Shown: positions 23,418 through 31,805 of the stretch, piece by piece
Layout: every line of letters begins with the position of its first letter
How positions within the stretch are numbered: the stretch's first letter is position 1
Assembly: GCA_001443375.1 (NCBI GenBank)
Contig: LDXM01000001.1
Span: 86,533 to 150,532, forward strand
From: Chloroflexi bacterium CSP1-4
GTDB taxonomy: Bacteria; Chloroflexota; Limnocylindria; Limnocylindrales; CSP1-4
Length of the DNA: 64,000 nucleotides
Direction: 5' to 3'
Position numbers and translations under genes: made by a program
Notes under the pieces: model-generated
Told to the model about the DNA's origin: nothing
The model's database searches: none
What the model saw: the letters and a program-made list of their open reading frames with translations, nothing else

Positions 23418-25679
23418 TCATGGCGCGGGGCTCTTGGACGGCGACGCGGCGGGCGGCGCCGATGCGCCCGGCGATCCCGAGCCGGCCGGCGACGGGGAGG
23501 CGCCCGGCTCCGGCGCCTGCTCGAGCGGCGTGGCCAGCATGCGGCCCGGGTCGGCCCAGACGAGCACGGGCGCCTTCTCCGCGCCGCGATCGACGACGAA
23601 CATCGCTCGCACGCCCCGCAGGGGCGGCCCGCCGCTCTCGGCCACGAACTGCTCGAGGTAGTCGCCGGAGAGCTTGGAGAAGGCGAGCACGCGCTCGTGC
23701 TCGGCGTCCCATACCCAGATGCGGCCCTCGCGTCGAGCCGGAAGGGCGGCCATCAGGCGGTAGTCGTGGCCGGGCCGCAGGTCATCGCCGTCCGGCGGCA
23801 GCGCCAGCTCGAAGTCGTCGGCCCGGCCGGTCTGGTAGCGGGTGAGCACGTCGCTGCCGAGTACGTAGGCGTCCCCGTCGATGAAAAGCTGGCGGAAGCC
23901 GGAGACGTCGGTGGCGGCGGCGAGGTAGTCGTTCGGCGCGGCCGGGAAGCCGCTGCCGTCGGCCGCCGGCGGGTAGCGCAGGATCTGCTTCGAGCTGGGG
24001 TCGACGACGTACAGGAAGTAGAGACCGGAATCGGCGTTGCGCGCATACGTGGCCATGTCGCGCACGTCATCGCCGAGCGACGTGTCGCCGCCGAGGCGCA
24101 GCCGAGCCAGCGTGCCACGGCCCTCGGCGTCCGACGGTCGCCAGCGCCACAGGGCCGCGTCGCGGTCGAGGATGAACACATCGGGTCCGCCGAGGGCGAG
24201 GAGCCACGGCTCGCCGATGCCGTCTCCGGCCCCGTCGCCCTTGGTGACCACGACGCTGCCGTCACCGGACGAGAGGTCGACGCGGAAGATCGAGGCGGTC
24301 GCACGGTCCACGACGTAGGCGGCGCCGTCAGGGCCGCGGACCATGTCCACGATGTCCGCATCGGGCGAGAGCTCCGTGGTGAGGTCGAGCACGACGCTCG
24401 TCGCCGCCTGACGCACGGCGTAGATGCGGTCGAGGCCCCCGGCGACCCTCGTGCGCAGGGGACGGATCGTGGCCGCCGCGACGCCCAGCTCCTCGGCTTT
24501 GCCCAGCTCGGTCCAGGCCTGCCGCAACAGCTGTAGCGCCTTCGACTTGTTGCCCGTCACGAGGTCGCCGTCGTCGAAGACCTGGGAGATCCGGCCGCGC
24601 GCAGCCTGCAGCGCCTGCTCGCCCGCGTTGACGTCGGTGATCTGCTCGTCCTTGCCGGGCAGCGCACCGCCGAGGACCCACAGGCCGATGCCGAGCGCGG
24701 CCACGAGGCCCACGAAGGACAGGGCCGCCACCCCGGCCCGGCGCTGAGAATCGCGCCGCGAGGCGAGGGGCGTGATGCGCCGATAGCGTGCCCGGCGGCG
24801 CGGCAGCAGGCCGGTGATGCCCTCCACGAGGGCGGCCAGGGCCCCACCCACCGCCTCGCGCGCGTCGCGGGCACGCGACCCGACCGCGCTGGCGGCAGCG
24901 GCGACGGGATCGGCCAGCGGGATCGGCGAGCGATCCCGGGCGCCCGCCAGCGGCTCGGCGGGGCGGACCGGCACGAGCCGGTGCTCGGCGCGCGTGACCG
25001 GCACCTCGGCCACCTCCAGCGCCAGGAGCGCATCCGAGCCTTCGGCTGCGGCCGCAGCGAAGAGGTGGTGGAGGTGCTCCACGGCTGACTGGGGGTGGAG
25101 GGTGACGAGGGCGTTCTTGAACTCCTCCACGCCCACGCTGCGCGTCACGTTGCGGGAGACGAGCAGGAGCGAGTCGCCCACCGCGATCTCGCCGCGCCAG
25201 ACGTCCACGCGCGGATCTGCCGCGCTGGGCAGCCCGGCGCCGCGCTCCTCCTCGGGGAGCGTGAGGAGTCGCGCCTGGCGCACGAGGTAGGCGTCCGCGT
25301 CCCCGATGGTCGCGACGTACAGCTCGTGGCCGCGCACGACGGCGATCACGGCGCCGAGGGAGCCGCTCTCGAGGCCGTGCCCCTCCCGCCCGTGGCGCAG
25401 CTGCTGGTTGGCGGCCCGGATCGCCTTCTCCAGGCAGATGGGGATGCCGGCCGACTCGTCGTAGTAGTAGCGCTCGCGGATCGTATCGGCCACGAGGGCG
25501 GCGGCATCGGCCGCTCGCCCGCCGCTGCCCGGCCGCACCGTGACGATCCCGTACAGGTTGCCCTTCGAGCGGCTCGTGGCGCCGATCGAGGGCTCGTGAT
25601 GCAGGACCGCGTCGGGGGACGAGGCGAGGCGGTCGCCAGCCGGGACGAGGCCGATCTTCAGGTGCAGTCGGACGGCCAT
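23418..25679 (-). CDS. Membrane-anchored PP2C-like pseudophosphatase with extracytoplasmic beta-propeller
   Basis: A 753-residue protein in three parts. Residues about 1-235 have the PP2C fold outline (ATSRSKGNLYGIVTVRPGSGG, then IGDADAYLVRQARLLTLPEE, then DSLLLVSRNVTRSV). The metal-binding DG of the second motif is RPG and the SDG motif is SRN, so metal-dependent phosphatase activity is unlikely. One membrane helix follows (about 325-345: ALSFVGLVAALGIGLWVLG). Outside, a short helical hairpin precedes a propeller (about 425-715) with repeats such as DMVRGPDGAAYVVDRATASIFRVD, then a Pro/Ser tail. The architecture suggests transmembrane sensing or scaffolding. The ATG follows TAGACT by nine bases. 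Confidence 0.78.
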   Translation of the reverse strand: MAVRLHLKIGLVPAGDRLASSPDAVLHHEPSIGATSRSKGNLYGIVTVRPGSGGRAADAAALVADTIRERYYYDESAGIPICLEKAIRAANQQLRHGREGHGLESGSLGAVIAVVRGHELYVATIGDADAYLVRQARLLTLPEEERGAGLPSAADPRVDVWRGEIAVGDSLLLVSRNVTRSVGVEEFKNALVTLHPQSAVEHLHHLFAAAAAEGSDALLALEVAEVPVTRAEHRLVPVRPAEPLAGARDRSPIPLADPVAAAASAVGSRARDAREAVGGALAALVEGITGLLPRRRARYRRITPLASRRDSQRRAGVAALSFVGLVAALGIGLWVLGGALPGKDEQITDVNAGEQALQAARGRISQVFDDGDLVTGNKSKALQLLRQAWTELGKAEELGVAAATIRPLRTRVAGGLDRIYAVRQAATSVVLDLTTELSPDADIVDMVRGPDGAAYVVDRATASIFRVDLSSGDGSVVVTKGDGAGDGIGEPWLLALGGPDVFILDRDAALWRWRPSDAEGRGTLARLRLGGDTSLGDDVRDMATYARNADSGLYFLYVVDPSSKQILRYPPAADGSGFPAAPNDYLAAATDVSGFRQLFIDGDAYVLGSDVLTRYQTGRADDFELALPPDGDDLRPGHDYRLMAALPARREGRIWVWDAEHERVLAFSKLSGDYLEQFVAESGGPPLRGVRAMFVVDRGAEKAPVLVWADPGRMLATPLEQAPEPGASPSPAGSGSPGASAPPAASPSKSPAP

Positions 25680-25686
25680 GGGGCGC

Positions 25687-26055
25687 TTAGTCTACGTCGG
25701 AGGGGTCCGGCCGACGACCCCCGCGGTCGGATCGGACGCCGCGCACGACGACGCGCAGCTGGCGCGGGTTCCCCACCCCGGGCACGCGTGCGAAGGCTTC
25801 CAGGAGTTCCGCCGCGCGCAGCCGCATCTCCTGCGCCACGATCGGTCGGTCCACGCTCACCACGATCGCTCCCTCGTCCTCGCGCAGCTCCACCAGCCGC
25901 GACGCTCCGGCCGCCGCCGGCACCCGCTCGGCGACGAGGCGCTCCCAGGTGGCAGCCGCGCGGCCAGTACGGAGCTGTTCCTCGAGCCCCAGCGCGGCGG
26001 CTGCCTCGGGCAGGAGGTCGCCCAGTCGCCGCATCGGGCGGCGTCGGTCAGCCAC
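25687..26055 (-). CDS. DUF721/DciA-like protein
   Basis: A small basic protein of about 122 residues with the DUF721 pattern: MRRLGDLLPEAAAALGLEEQL, then ATWERLVAERVPAAAGASRLVELREDEGAIVVSVDRPIVAQEMRLRAAELLEAFARV. In many bacteria DUF721 proteins are DciA, which loads the replicative helicase, and they commonly follow recF as here. Three starts are possible: GTG 26076, GTG 26055 (overlapping the recF stop by eight bases) and ATG 26034. The middle one is used, though the ATG starts exactly at the conserved region. Confidence 0.8.
   Translation of the reverse strand: MADRRRPMRRLGDLLPEAAAALGLEEQLRTGRAAATWERLVAERVPAAAGASRLVELREDEGAIVVSVDRPIVAQEMRLRAAELLEAFARVPGVGNPRQLRVVVRGVRSDRGGRRPDPSDVD
25689..25694 (-). 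promoter_or_regulatory. Candidate -10 box (TAGACT) of the pseudophosphatase gene
   Basis: TAGACT on the minus strand lies nine bases before the ATG at 25679. It sits within the last codons of the upstream DUF721 gene. Confidence 0.5.
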
Positions 26056-27199
26056 GGCGGCCCGCCGCCCCGACACGTGCGGCCGCCTCCACGCGTCCGG
26101 GCATGACGTGCCAGGCCGTGGACTCGGCCACGAGCGCGGGGTCCAGATCGTCCAGGGTCGTCGTGGTCACGATCGCCTGGGGCAGGGCGCGGATGCGCCG
26201 CACGAGGTGGGAACGCCGCTCGGGGTCCAGCTCGCTGAAGACGTCGTCGAGGAGCAGGAGCGGCGGTTCGCCGTCGGGACCCGTGAGCAGCTCCAGCTCG
26301 GCCAGCTTGAAAGCCAGGATGGCCGTGCGCTGCTGTCCGCGCGAGGCGAAGGCGGCGAGGTCCCGTCCGTCGAGCTCGAAGACGAGGTCGTCGCGGTGCG
26401 GCCCTACGAGCGTGGCGCCGTTCCAGAGCTCCTTCTCGGCCGTCTCGGCGAGGCGGCGGCGGAGTGCGTCGGCCGGCATCTCGCCCTCCCGGCCGTGGGC
26501 GTTGGAGGCGTAACGGAGGCCAAGTCGCCCCTCGCCCGGCGCGATCTCGGCGTGGGCCGCCGCGAGCGGGCCGGCCAGCGCCTCGAGGAGGGCCAGCCGC
26601 TCGGCGACGATGGCGCCCCCTTCGCTGACCACCAGCCCATCCCAGTAGGACAGCTGCTCCCGACCGGCATCGCCCTCGCGGATGCGCCGCAGGAGCCCGT
26701 TTCGCTGTTGGAGGGCACGCCCGTAGACCGTCAGCGCTCGCGCGTAGGCCGGGGAGCGAGCGGCCGCGAGGGCGTCGATGGCCGCGCGCCGAAGTGACGG
26801 CGAGCCGGCCACCAGGAGCATCTCCTCGGGAGCGAAGAGCACCACGCGGAGCCCTTCGCCGAGGCCCGCGGCGCGGCGCCCGACGCCGTTCAGGCGCAGG
26901 CGCTTGCGGGCGGAAGCGGAGCCCGAGCGCTCGATGGCCACCTCGAGGCGATCGTCGCCCCGGACGGCGCCGTGCGCCACGTCCGCCTCGAGGCGCGCGA
27001 ACGGCGCCGCCCAGCGCACGAGATCGGCGTCGGTCGAGGTGCGATGTGACGCGCCCCGGGCGAGGATGACGAGCGCCTCGATGAGGTTCGTCTTGCCCGC
27101 TGCGTTGCCGCCGACGACCACCTGGGGCCCCGGTGGCAGGGCCAGCTCGAGCGCCTCGTAGCTCCGAAAGCCGGTCAGCGCGAGGCGCAGGACACGCAC
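26048..27199 (-). CDS. recF: DNA replication and repair protein RecF
   Basis: A 383-residue SMC-like ATPase that helps load RecA on gapped DNA through RecFOR. Walker A is G30-G-N-A-A-G-K-T-N, the family start is LRLALTGFRSYEALEL, the signature region is ASRGQQRTAILAFKLAEL, and Walker B is PPLLLLDDVFSELD. Length is normal. It lies 23 bases downstream of dnaN in the usual dnaA-dnaN-recF order. Confidence 0.95.
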   Translation of the reverse strand: MRVLRLALTGFRSYEALELALPPGPQVVVGGNAAGKTNLIEALVILARGASHRTSTDADLVRWAAPFARLEADVAHGAVRGDDRLEVAIERSGSASARKRLRLNGVGRRAAGLGEGLRVVLFAPEEMLLVAGSPSLRRAAIDALAAARSPAYARALTVYGRALQQRNGLLRRIREGDAGREQLSYWDGLVVSEGGAIVAERLALLEALAGPLAAAHAEIAPGEGRLGLRYASNAHGREGEMPADALRRRLAETAEKELWNGATLVGPHRDDLVFELDGRDLAAFASRGQQRTAILAFKLAELELLTGPDGEPPLLLLDDVFSELDPERRSHLVRRIRALPQAIVTTTTLDDLDPALVAESTAWHVMPGRVEAAARVGAAGRRG

Positions 27200-27222
27200 G
27201 GACGGACCGGTCCGTGCCGGCT

Positions 27223-28341
27223 CTAGGACGGGGTCCGGACCGGCATGATGACGTGCACGTAGCCGTCGTCGCCTACCGGCTTCAGCACGCCCGGCGAGAG
27301 CGGGCCGGTGAACTCGAGACTCAGCTGCTGTGCGTCGAGGTTGGCCAGCGCCTCCTGCAGGTAGCGCGCGTTGAACGCGACGGTCAGGGCTTCGCCCTCG
27401 ATCGTCGCCTCCACCTGGCCCTCGGTGTCACCGACGTCGGCCGCGGCGGCGATCGTGACCACCCCCTCGGCCTCGCCGTCGACGCGCAGCTTGACGACGT
27501 TCGCCGAGGTGGTCGCGATGAGCGCCGAGAGGCGTACCGCCTTGAGCAGCTCCTCGCGGTCGACGACGACGCGGGTGCTATGCGAGCTGGGCAGGACCTG
27601 CTGGTAGTTCGGGAATTGGCCGTCGATGAGGCGGCTGACCAGGTCCACGCCCTCGAGATGGAAGAGGATCTGGTTCTTCGAGGGTGCGAGCACAAGGTCG
27701 ACCGGCTCGTCCGTGTCGGCGAGGATCCGCTCCAGCTCGTGGTAGGAGCGGGCGGGAACGACGAGGCTCGTCTCCTCGACCGGCGCGAGGGTCGCGATGG
27801 TCTTCACCGCGATGCGGTAGTTGTCGGCCGCAGCAAGGGTCAGGCGGTCGCCCTCGAAGCGGGTCAGGACACCGGTCAGGATGGGCCGCGCCTCGTCCGT
27901 GGCCGCCGCGAAGACGACCTCGGAGAGGGCCTGTTTCAGGACGCGCTGGCTGATACGCGTCGTGGGCCGCTCGCCGGCCGAGGGGATGACCGGGAACTCA
28001 TCCGCATCGATGCCGCGCAGGTGCGCCTTCTGGCGCCCGCAGTGGAGGTAGAGAGAGGCCGGGCCGTCCTGCTCCAGGTCGACCCGCTCGCCGGGCGCCA
28101 GCGAGTTGACGACGTCGGTGATGAGCCGGGCCGGCACCGTCAGGGCGCCGTCGGCCTCGATCCGCCCCGGCACCCAGTAGGTCATGCCGATCTCCAGGTT
28201 CGTGGCGGTCAGCTTGAGGCCGGCGTCCTCGGTCCGCAGCAGAACGTTGGCGAGGACCGGCAGCGTGCTGCGCGAGCTGACCGCCCGGCTCACGACCTGG
28301 AGGCCGCGGGCCAGGTTCTCCTGCATCACCGATAGCTTCAC
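27223..28341 (-). CDS. dnaN: DNA polymerase III beta subunit (sliding clamp)
   Basis: A 372-residue processivity clamp. The start VKLSVMQENLARGLQVVSRAVSSRSTLPVLANVLL, the mid-region EFPVIPSAGERPTTRISQRVLKQALSEVVFAAATDEARPILTG, and the end PVGDDGYVHVIMPVRTPS fit the three-domain clamp. A GGGAG sequence precedes the GTG start. It is separated from dnaA by the DnaA-box-rich region. Confidence 0.96.
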   Translation of the reverse strand: MKLSVMQENLARGLQVVSRAVSSRSTLPVLANVLLRTEDAGLKLTATNLEIGMTYWVPGRIEADGALTVPARLITDVVNSLAPGERVDLEQDGPASLYLHCGRQKAHLRGIDADEFPVIPSAGERPTTRISQRVLKQALSEVVFAAATDEARPILTGVLTRFEGDRLTLAAADNYRIAVKTIATLAPVEETSLVVPARSYHELERILADTDEPVDLVLAPSKNQILFHLEGVDLVSRLIDGQFPNYQQVLPSSHSTRVVVDREELLKAVRLSALIATTSANVVKLRVDGEAEGVVTIAAAADVGDTEGQVEATIEGEALTVAFNARYLQEALANLDAQQLSLEFTGPLSPGVLKPVGDDGYVHVIMPVRTPS

Positions 28342-28754
28342 GGTCGACGGTCTCCCTCGGGCTGGGGCGCGCCTGGCGCCGAGTTGTCCACGGGTCGGGC
28401 CAGGGGTCTCACTTTGCTCGCTCCTATCTTCTCATCCCATCATCATCACCATCATGGTGTGGACGCCGGGGATGTCCACGCTGTCCCGAGCGTGCCGCGG
28501 ACGTGGACGGCAGACCCTTCAGCGTGGACGCCGCCACCGCCGGCCGGACCCGGCGGTGGACGATCCGGCCGGCGGTGTGGACGGAGCCGAAGAATCGTCC
28601 ACGGATGGTCCCACCCGCCCACCCGCCCGTCACGGTCGCCCCCGCGTCCCGAGCCGGCCTTGTCCACACGGGATGGGCGTTGTCCACGGAATCGGCGCAC
28701 TTTTCCACAGCCGGAGGGGCAGGAAGGCGCTCTGCCCGGCCCTTGGGCGCCGTC
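28342..28754. other. oriC: Replication origin region (oriC) with DnaA-box cluster
   Basis: The 413-base gap between dnaA and dnaN holds a perfect TTGTCCACA at 28660-28668 and close variants: TTGTCCACG at 28384-28392 and 28680-28688, TTTTCCACA at 28701-28709, ATGTCCACG at 28472-28480 and TCGTCCACG at 28595-28603. Opposite-strand copies TGTGGACGC (28458-28466) and TGTGGACGG (28576-28584) are also present. The least GC-rich stretch, about 28410-28456 with repeated ATC triplets, is the best candidate unwinding element. The location beside dnaA is classical. Confidence 0.85.
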
Positions 28755-30110
28755 TCAGTCGGCGTAGATGAGCTCGCGGACGGCGGCCAGCTCGCGCCGC
28801 AGCTCGTCGTTCTCCTGGCTCTCGCGCGTGATCTTGTCGCAGGCGTGGAGGACGGTCGAGTGGTCGCGGCCGCCGAGCTCGGCGCCGATGCGCAGCAGCG
28901 ACACATCGGTCTCGGCGCGCATGAGGAACATCGCGATCTGGCGGGGCATGACGATGGCCTTGTCGCGCTTCTGGCCGCGCAAGGCCTCCATGTCCACTCC
29001 GTAGAACTCGGATACGGCCTGGGCGATGCGCTCCGGCGTCACGGTTCGCTTCTTGGGGTTGTAAAGGACGTTCGAGAGGACCGCCTGGGCGAGTTCGATG
29101 GTGATGGGGATAGCGCCCATGCTGGCGTAGGCGACGATGCGGTTCAGGGCGCCCTCGAGCTCCCGGATGTTGCTGACGACCTTGCGGGCGATGAATTCCA
29201 GCACGTCCTGGCCGATGCGCACGCCGTTCTCCTCGGCCTTGGCGCGCAGGATGGCGATGCGCGTCTCGAGGTCGGGCGCGGTCAGATCGGCGATGAGACC
29301 CCACTCGAAGCGGCTGCGCAGCCGCTCTTCGAGCGTGAGGATCGCCTTCGGCGGGCGGTCCGAGGAGAGCACGATCTGCTTGCCGTCCTCGTGGATGGCG
29401 TTGAAGGTGTGAAAGAACTCCTCCTGCGTCCGCTCCTTGTCGGCGATGAACTGGATGTCGTCGATGAGGAGGAGGTCGATCTTCCGGTAGCGGGCGCGGA
29501 AGTCATCGATGCGGCCCTGCTGGATGCTGGTGATGAACTCGTTGGTGAACTTCTCGCTCGTGGCATAGACGACGCGCTTGCGCGGGAAGCGGGCCAGCAC
29601 CTGGTTGCCGATGGCATGCATCAGGTGGGTCTTGCCGAGGCCGACGCCGCCGTAGAGGAAGAGCGGGTTGTAGGCGTGGCCCGGGCGCTCCGCGACCGAG
29701 AGGCTGGCGGCGTGGGCGAGCCGGTTGGCCGAGCCGACGATGAAGGTGGCGAACGTGTAGCGTGGGCTGAGGCTGGCCGCGGGCCCCTCGCCGCCGACGC
29801 GCGTAGGCTCCAGGCGGACGGGCTGTGACGGGGCGGTCTCGGCGGCGGCCGCGGGCGCCTCCTGGACCTCGAACTCGAGCTGGACGCTATAGCCGACCAC
29901 GCGCGCGAGTGTCTGGCTGATCAGCGAGCGGTAGCGCGTTTCCAGCCAGTCCTTGGCGAAGCCGTTGGGCACCGCGATCCGAAAGCGGCTCTCGTCGACG
30001 GCGACGAGAGCCGTGTCCTTCAACCACGTCTCGAAGTTCGCCTGGGAGAGGGCTACCTGGAGCTCGCCCAGCGCGGCGCGCCAGACCTGCTTCGCGTCCA
30101 TCGATGGCAC
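28755..30110 (-). CDS. dnaA: Chromosomal replication initiator protein DnaA
   Basis: A 451-residue AAA+ initiator. Domain I starts VWRAALGELQVALSQANFETWL. Domain III holds Walker A GGVGLGKT (154-161), DLLLIDDIQFIADKERTQEEFFHTFN and sensor regions. Domain IV ends with the DnaA-box-binding segment GGRDHSTVLHACDKI. The linker (domain II, about 84-112) is short and Ala/Pro-rich. GTG at 30110 follows GATATC by six bases and may be leaderless; an in-frame ATG lies three codons later. Confidence 0.97.
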   Translation of the reverse strand: MPSMDAKQVWRAALGELQVALSQANFETWLKDTALVAVDESRFRIAVPNGFAKDWLETRYRSLISQTLARVVGYSVQLEFEVQEAPAAAAETAPSQPVRLEPTRVGGEGPAASLSPRYTFATFIVGSANRLAHAASLSVAERPGHAYNPLFLYGGVGLGKTHLMHAIGNQVLARFPRKRVVYATSEKFTNEFITSIQQGRIDDFRARYRKIDLLLIDDIQFIADKERTQEEFFHTFNAIHEDGKQIVLSSDRPPKAILTLEERLRSRFEWGLIADLTAPDLETRIAILRAKAEENGVRIGQDVLEFIARKVVSNIRELEGALNRIVAYASMGAIPITIELAQAVLSNVLYNPKKRTVTPERIAQAVSEFYGVDMEALRGQKRDKAIVMPRQIAMFLMRAETDVSLLRIGAELGGRDHSTVLHACDKITRESQENDELRRELAAVRELIYAD

Positions 30111-30455
30111 GACCCTGATATCTGGTGTTGTCAGGACATCACGTTCGGCCGTCCCGAAACCGCTCGGCGGTACCCGGAGAGGGCCTTCATCGGCCGATCG
30201 CCGATCGGGCCGTGGCGCTGCTCATCGCAGGCCCTGCCGGGGCTCCCAGTGGCTTGTGCCACCGGCGTCCCGGCGCTGGAGGCCCGGGAAGCGTAGCACC
30301 GGGTACGGGCCCCCGCAACGGGATTCCGTGATACTCCCTGGGAGTATCGGCCCCCCGGCCGTCGGATGGTCCGGGACGGCGGATGATGGCACGTCTCGAG
30401 ATGGCCTGCACGGGCTCCGCGCAGCCCTCCACCGGGAGCTTTCCAGGGCTGCGAC
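30111..30455. other. dnaA upstream region, no gene seen
   Basis: About 345 bases between dnaA and the csaA-like gene. No convincing coding frame and no consensus DnaA box is visible. It contains the 19-bp palindrome at 30330-30348 and presumably the dnaA promoter. The stretch 30245-30320 is very GC-rich and self-complementary. Confidence 0.5.
30330..30348. repeat. Perfect 19-bp palindrome upstream of dnaA
   Basis: Arms GATACTCCC and GGGAGTATC flank a single T. Each arm begins with a -10-like GATACT, so the site could be an operator over a promoter, a symmetric promoter, or a terminator stem for the csaA-like gene. Confidence 0.55.
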
Positions 30456-30839
30456 TCAGCCCACCGGATCTCCTGGGCGGGCGCCGTCGTCCATGCCCAA
30501 GAGGGGGATGCGGCCGTCAGCCGGCGACGCTCCGAGCACGAGCACTTCCGAGGCGAAGTCCGCGACGCGCCGGGGGGCGAAGTTGACGATGCACACGACG
30601 AGCCGGCCCATCAGGGCCGCTGGCTCGGGGTACGTCCCCGGCAGCTGGGCCGACGATCGTCTGGTGCCGCCGGGCCCGAAGTCGATGGTCAGCTGGTAGG
30701 CCGGCTTGCGCGCTTCGGGGAAGGCGCGCGCCTCGACGATGCGGCCGATGCGCAGGTCGAGGCGCCCGAAGTCCTGCCACGTGGCGCTACCCGGGGCAAG
30801 GAAGGGGCGACGGCCGATCTCTTCGGGGGTCACGGGCAT
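30456..30839 (-). CDS. csaA: CsaA-like tRNA-binding (OB-fold) protein
   Basis: A 127-residue protein homologous to B. subtilis CsaA, an export-related chaperone with a tRNA-binding OB fold. The segments FGRLDLRIGRIVEARAFPEARKPAYQLTIDFGPGG, RSSAQLPGTY and GRLVVCIVNFAPRRVADFASEVLVLG are diagnostic. The ATG at 30839 is chosen over GTG 30851 because GGGAGG sits six bases before it. It is monocistronic and runs toward dnaA. Confidence 0.9.
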   Translation of the reverse strand: MPVTPEEIGRRPFLAPGSATWQDFGRLDLRIGRIVEARAFPEARKPAYQLTIDFGPGGTRRSSAQLPGTYPEPAALMGRLVVCIVNFAPRRVADFASEVLVLGASPADGRIPLLGMDDGARPGDPVG

Positions 30840-30884
30840 GCTGCCTCCCACTCGGCGCCGATGGCCGCGTACGTGTACACGCGT

Positions 30885-30914
30885 TTGACGGACCCTCCGG
30901 CGCGTTCCTATAAT
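30885..30914 (+). promoter_or_regulatory. Sigma-70-type promoter of rpmH-rnpA-yidD-yidC-jag (TTGACG-N18-TATAAT)
   Basis: -35 TTGACG (30885-30890), an 18-base spacer and a perfect -10 TATAAT (30909-30914). A 10-bp palindrome CGTGTACACG (30872-30881) lies just upstream. Predicted leader to rpmH is about 128 bases. Confidence 0.75.
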
Positions 30915-31048
30915 CGCGCGGTCATCCGACGCCCCAGGCGCCCATCTGCGGAGCGTGAGGGCGCGTCGAACTGCCTCTATGGAGCAGGTGGTCCTCCGCC
31001 GGATCGCCGACGCTCCGGACCCACGGCCAAGGAGCCCACTCCCGCGCG

Positions 31049-31183
31049 ATGAAGCAGACGTACCAGCCCAAGAAGCGCCACCGCGCCAAGGAGCATGGCT
31101 TCCGGGCCCGCATGAAGACGAAGGGCGGTCGCCGTGTCCTCGCCGCCCGGCGCGCCCGGGGGCGTCAGCAGCTCAGCGCCTGA
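31049..31183 (+). CDS. rpmH: 50S ribosomal protein L34
   Basis: A 44-residue, strongly basic protein: it starts [18 protein letters not shown], continues [20 protein letters not shown], and ends RQQLSA. This is the standard L34 pattern and length. It is the first gene of the conserved rpmH-rnpA-yidD-yidC-jag operon beside dnaA. An AAGGAG lies 15 bases upstream of the ATG. Confidence 0.96.
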   Translation: MKQTYQPKKRHRAKEHGFRARMKTKGGRRVLAARRARGRQQLSA

Positions 31184-31211
31184 CCGGAGGAAGGGCGAGG
31201 GGACCCCGGGC

Positions 31212-31568
31212 GTGACGAAGACGCCCCTGATGCTGCGGGCAGCGAAGGACTTCGCGGCCCTCCAGCATTCGGACCGGTCTCGCTCCGACCGGCTGCTCGT
31301 GGCGCGTTTCGTCTCGAACGGCCTGGATCGGACGCGGTTCGGGATCTCGACGGGGCGGCGAGTCGGTGGGGCGGTCGTGCGGAACCGGATCCGGCGTCGG
31401 GTCCGGGAGGGCCTCCGGGCCCTCGTGCCGCGGTTCGTCCCCGGCTGGGACGTCCTCCTCGTCGTGAGGCCGGCCAGCTCGACCGCGAGTCAAGCGGAGC
31501 TCGCACAGGCACTCGAACGGCTCCTCCACAAGGGGGGAGCGCTCCAGGGAGAAGGGATCCCCAGGTGA
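31212..31568 (+). CDS. rnpA: Ribonuclease P protein component
   Basis: A 118-residue protein subunit of RNase P, which matures tRNA 5' ends. The conserved RNR region reads GRRVGGAVVRNRIRRRVREGLRALVPR, preceded by RTRFGISTGRR. The GTG at 31212 gives VTKTPLMLRAAKDFAAL, where LRAAKDF matches the usual N-terminal helix. It starts 28 bases after rpmH and its stop overlaps yidD by GTGA. Confidence 0.93.
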   Translation: MTKTPLMLRAAKDFAALQHSDRSRSDRLLVARFVSNGLDRTRFGISTGRRVGGAVVRNRIRRRVREGLRALVPRFVPGWDVLLVVRPASSTASQAELAQALERLLHKGGALQGEGIPR

Positions 31569-31771
31569 GGAAGCTGGGCATCGGGCTTATCCGGCTCTAC
31601 CGGATCGCCTTCGCCTGGCTACCGCCCTCGTGTCGCTTCGAACCGACCTGCTCGCGCTACGCGGAGCAGGCCATCGAGCGCCACGGGCTGCTGAAGGGGA
31701 GCTGGATGGGTATGAAGCGCATCGCCCGCTGCCATCCCTGGAACCCGGGAGGCTACGATCCGGTCCGCTGA
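31565..31771 (+). CDS. yidD: Membrane protein insertion efficiency factor YidD
   Basis: A 68-residue protein with the YidD signature: LIRLYRIAFAWLPPSCRFEPTCSRYAEQAIERHG and the end RIARCHPWNPGGYDPV. It assists YidC-dependent membrane insertion. It overlaps rnpA by four bases and precedes yidC by 34. Confidence 0.95.
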   Translation: MRKLGIGLIRLYRIAFAWLPPSCRFEPTCSRYAEQAIERHGLLKGSWMGMKRIARCHPWNPGGYDPVR

Positions 31772-31805
31772 CGCGGGCCGACGAGGAAGGGACGAGACGA
31801 AGAAC

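Noticed and set aside
25949..27161. Plus-strand open frames across the DUF721 and recF genes
   Set aside because: Antisense shadows lacking motifs; recF on the minus strand has full ATPase motifs.
28438..28456. ATC/CAT triplet repeat read as a polyhistidine-like coding stretch or as DnaA-trio elements
   Set aside because: It is non-coding, and the triplet phase (ATG/GAT) does not match the published 3'-GAT-5' DnaA-trio orientation; kept only as part of the AT pocket.
30872..30881. CGTGTACACG palindrome as an operator of the rpmH promoter
   Set aside because: Only 10 bp and just upstream of the -35; such short palindromes are expected by chance, so it is mentioned only within the promoter entry.
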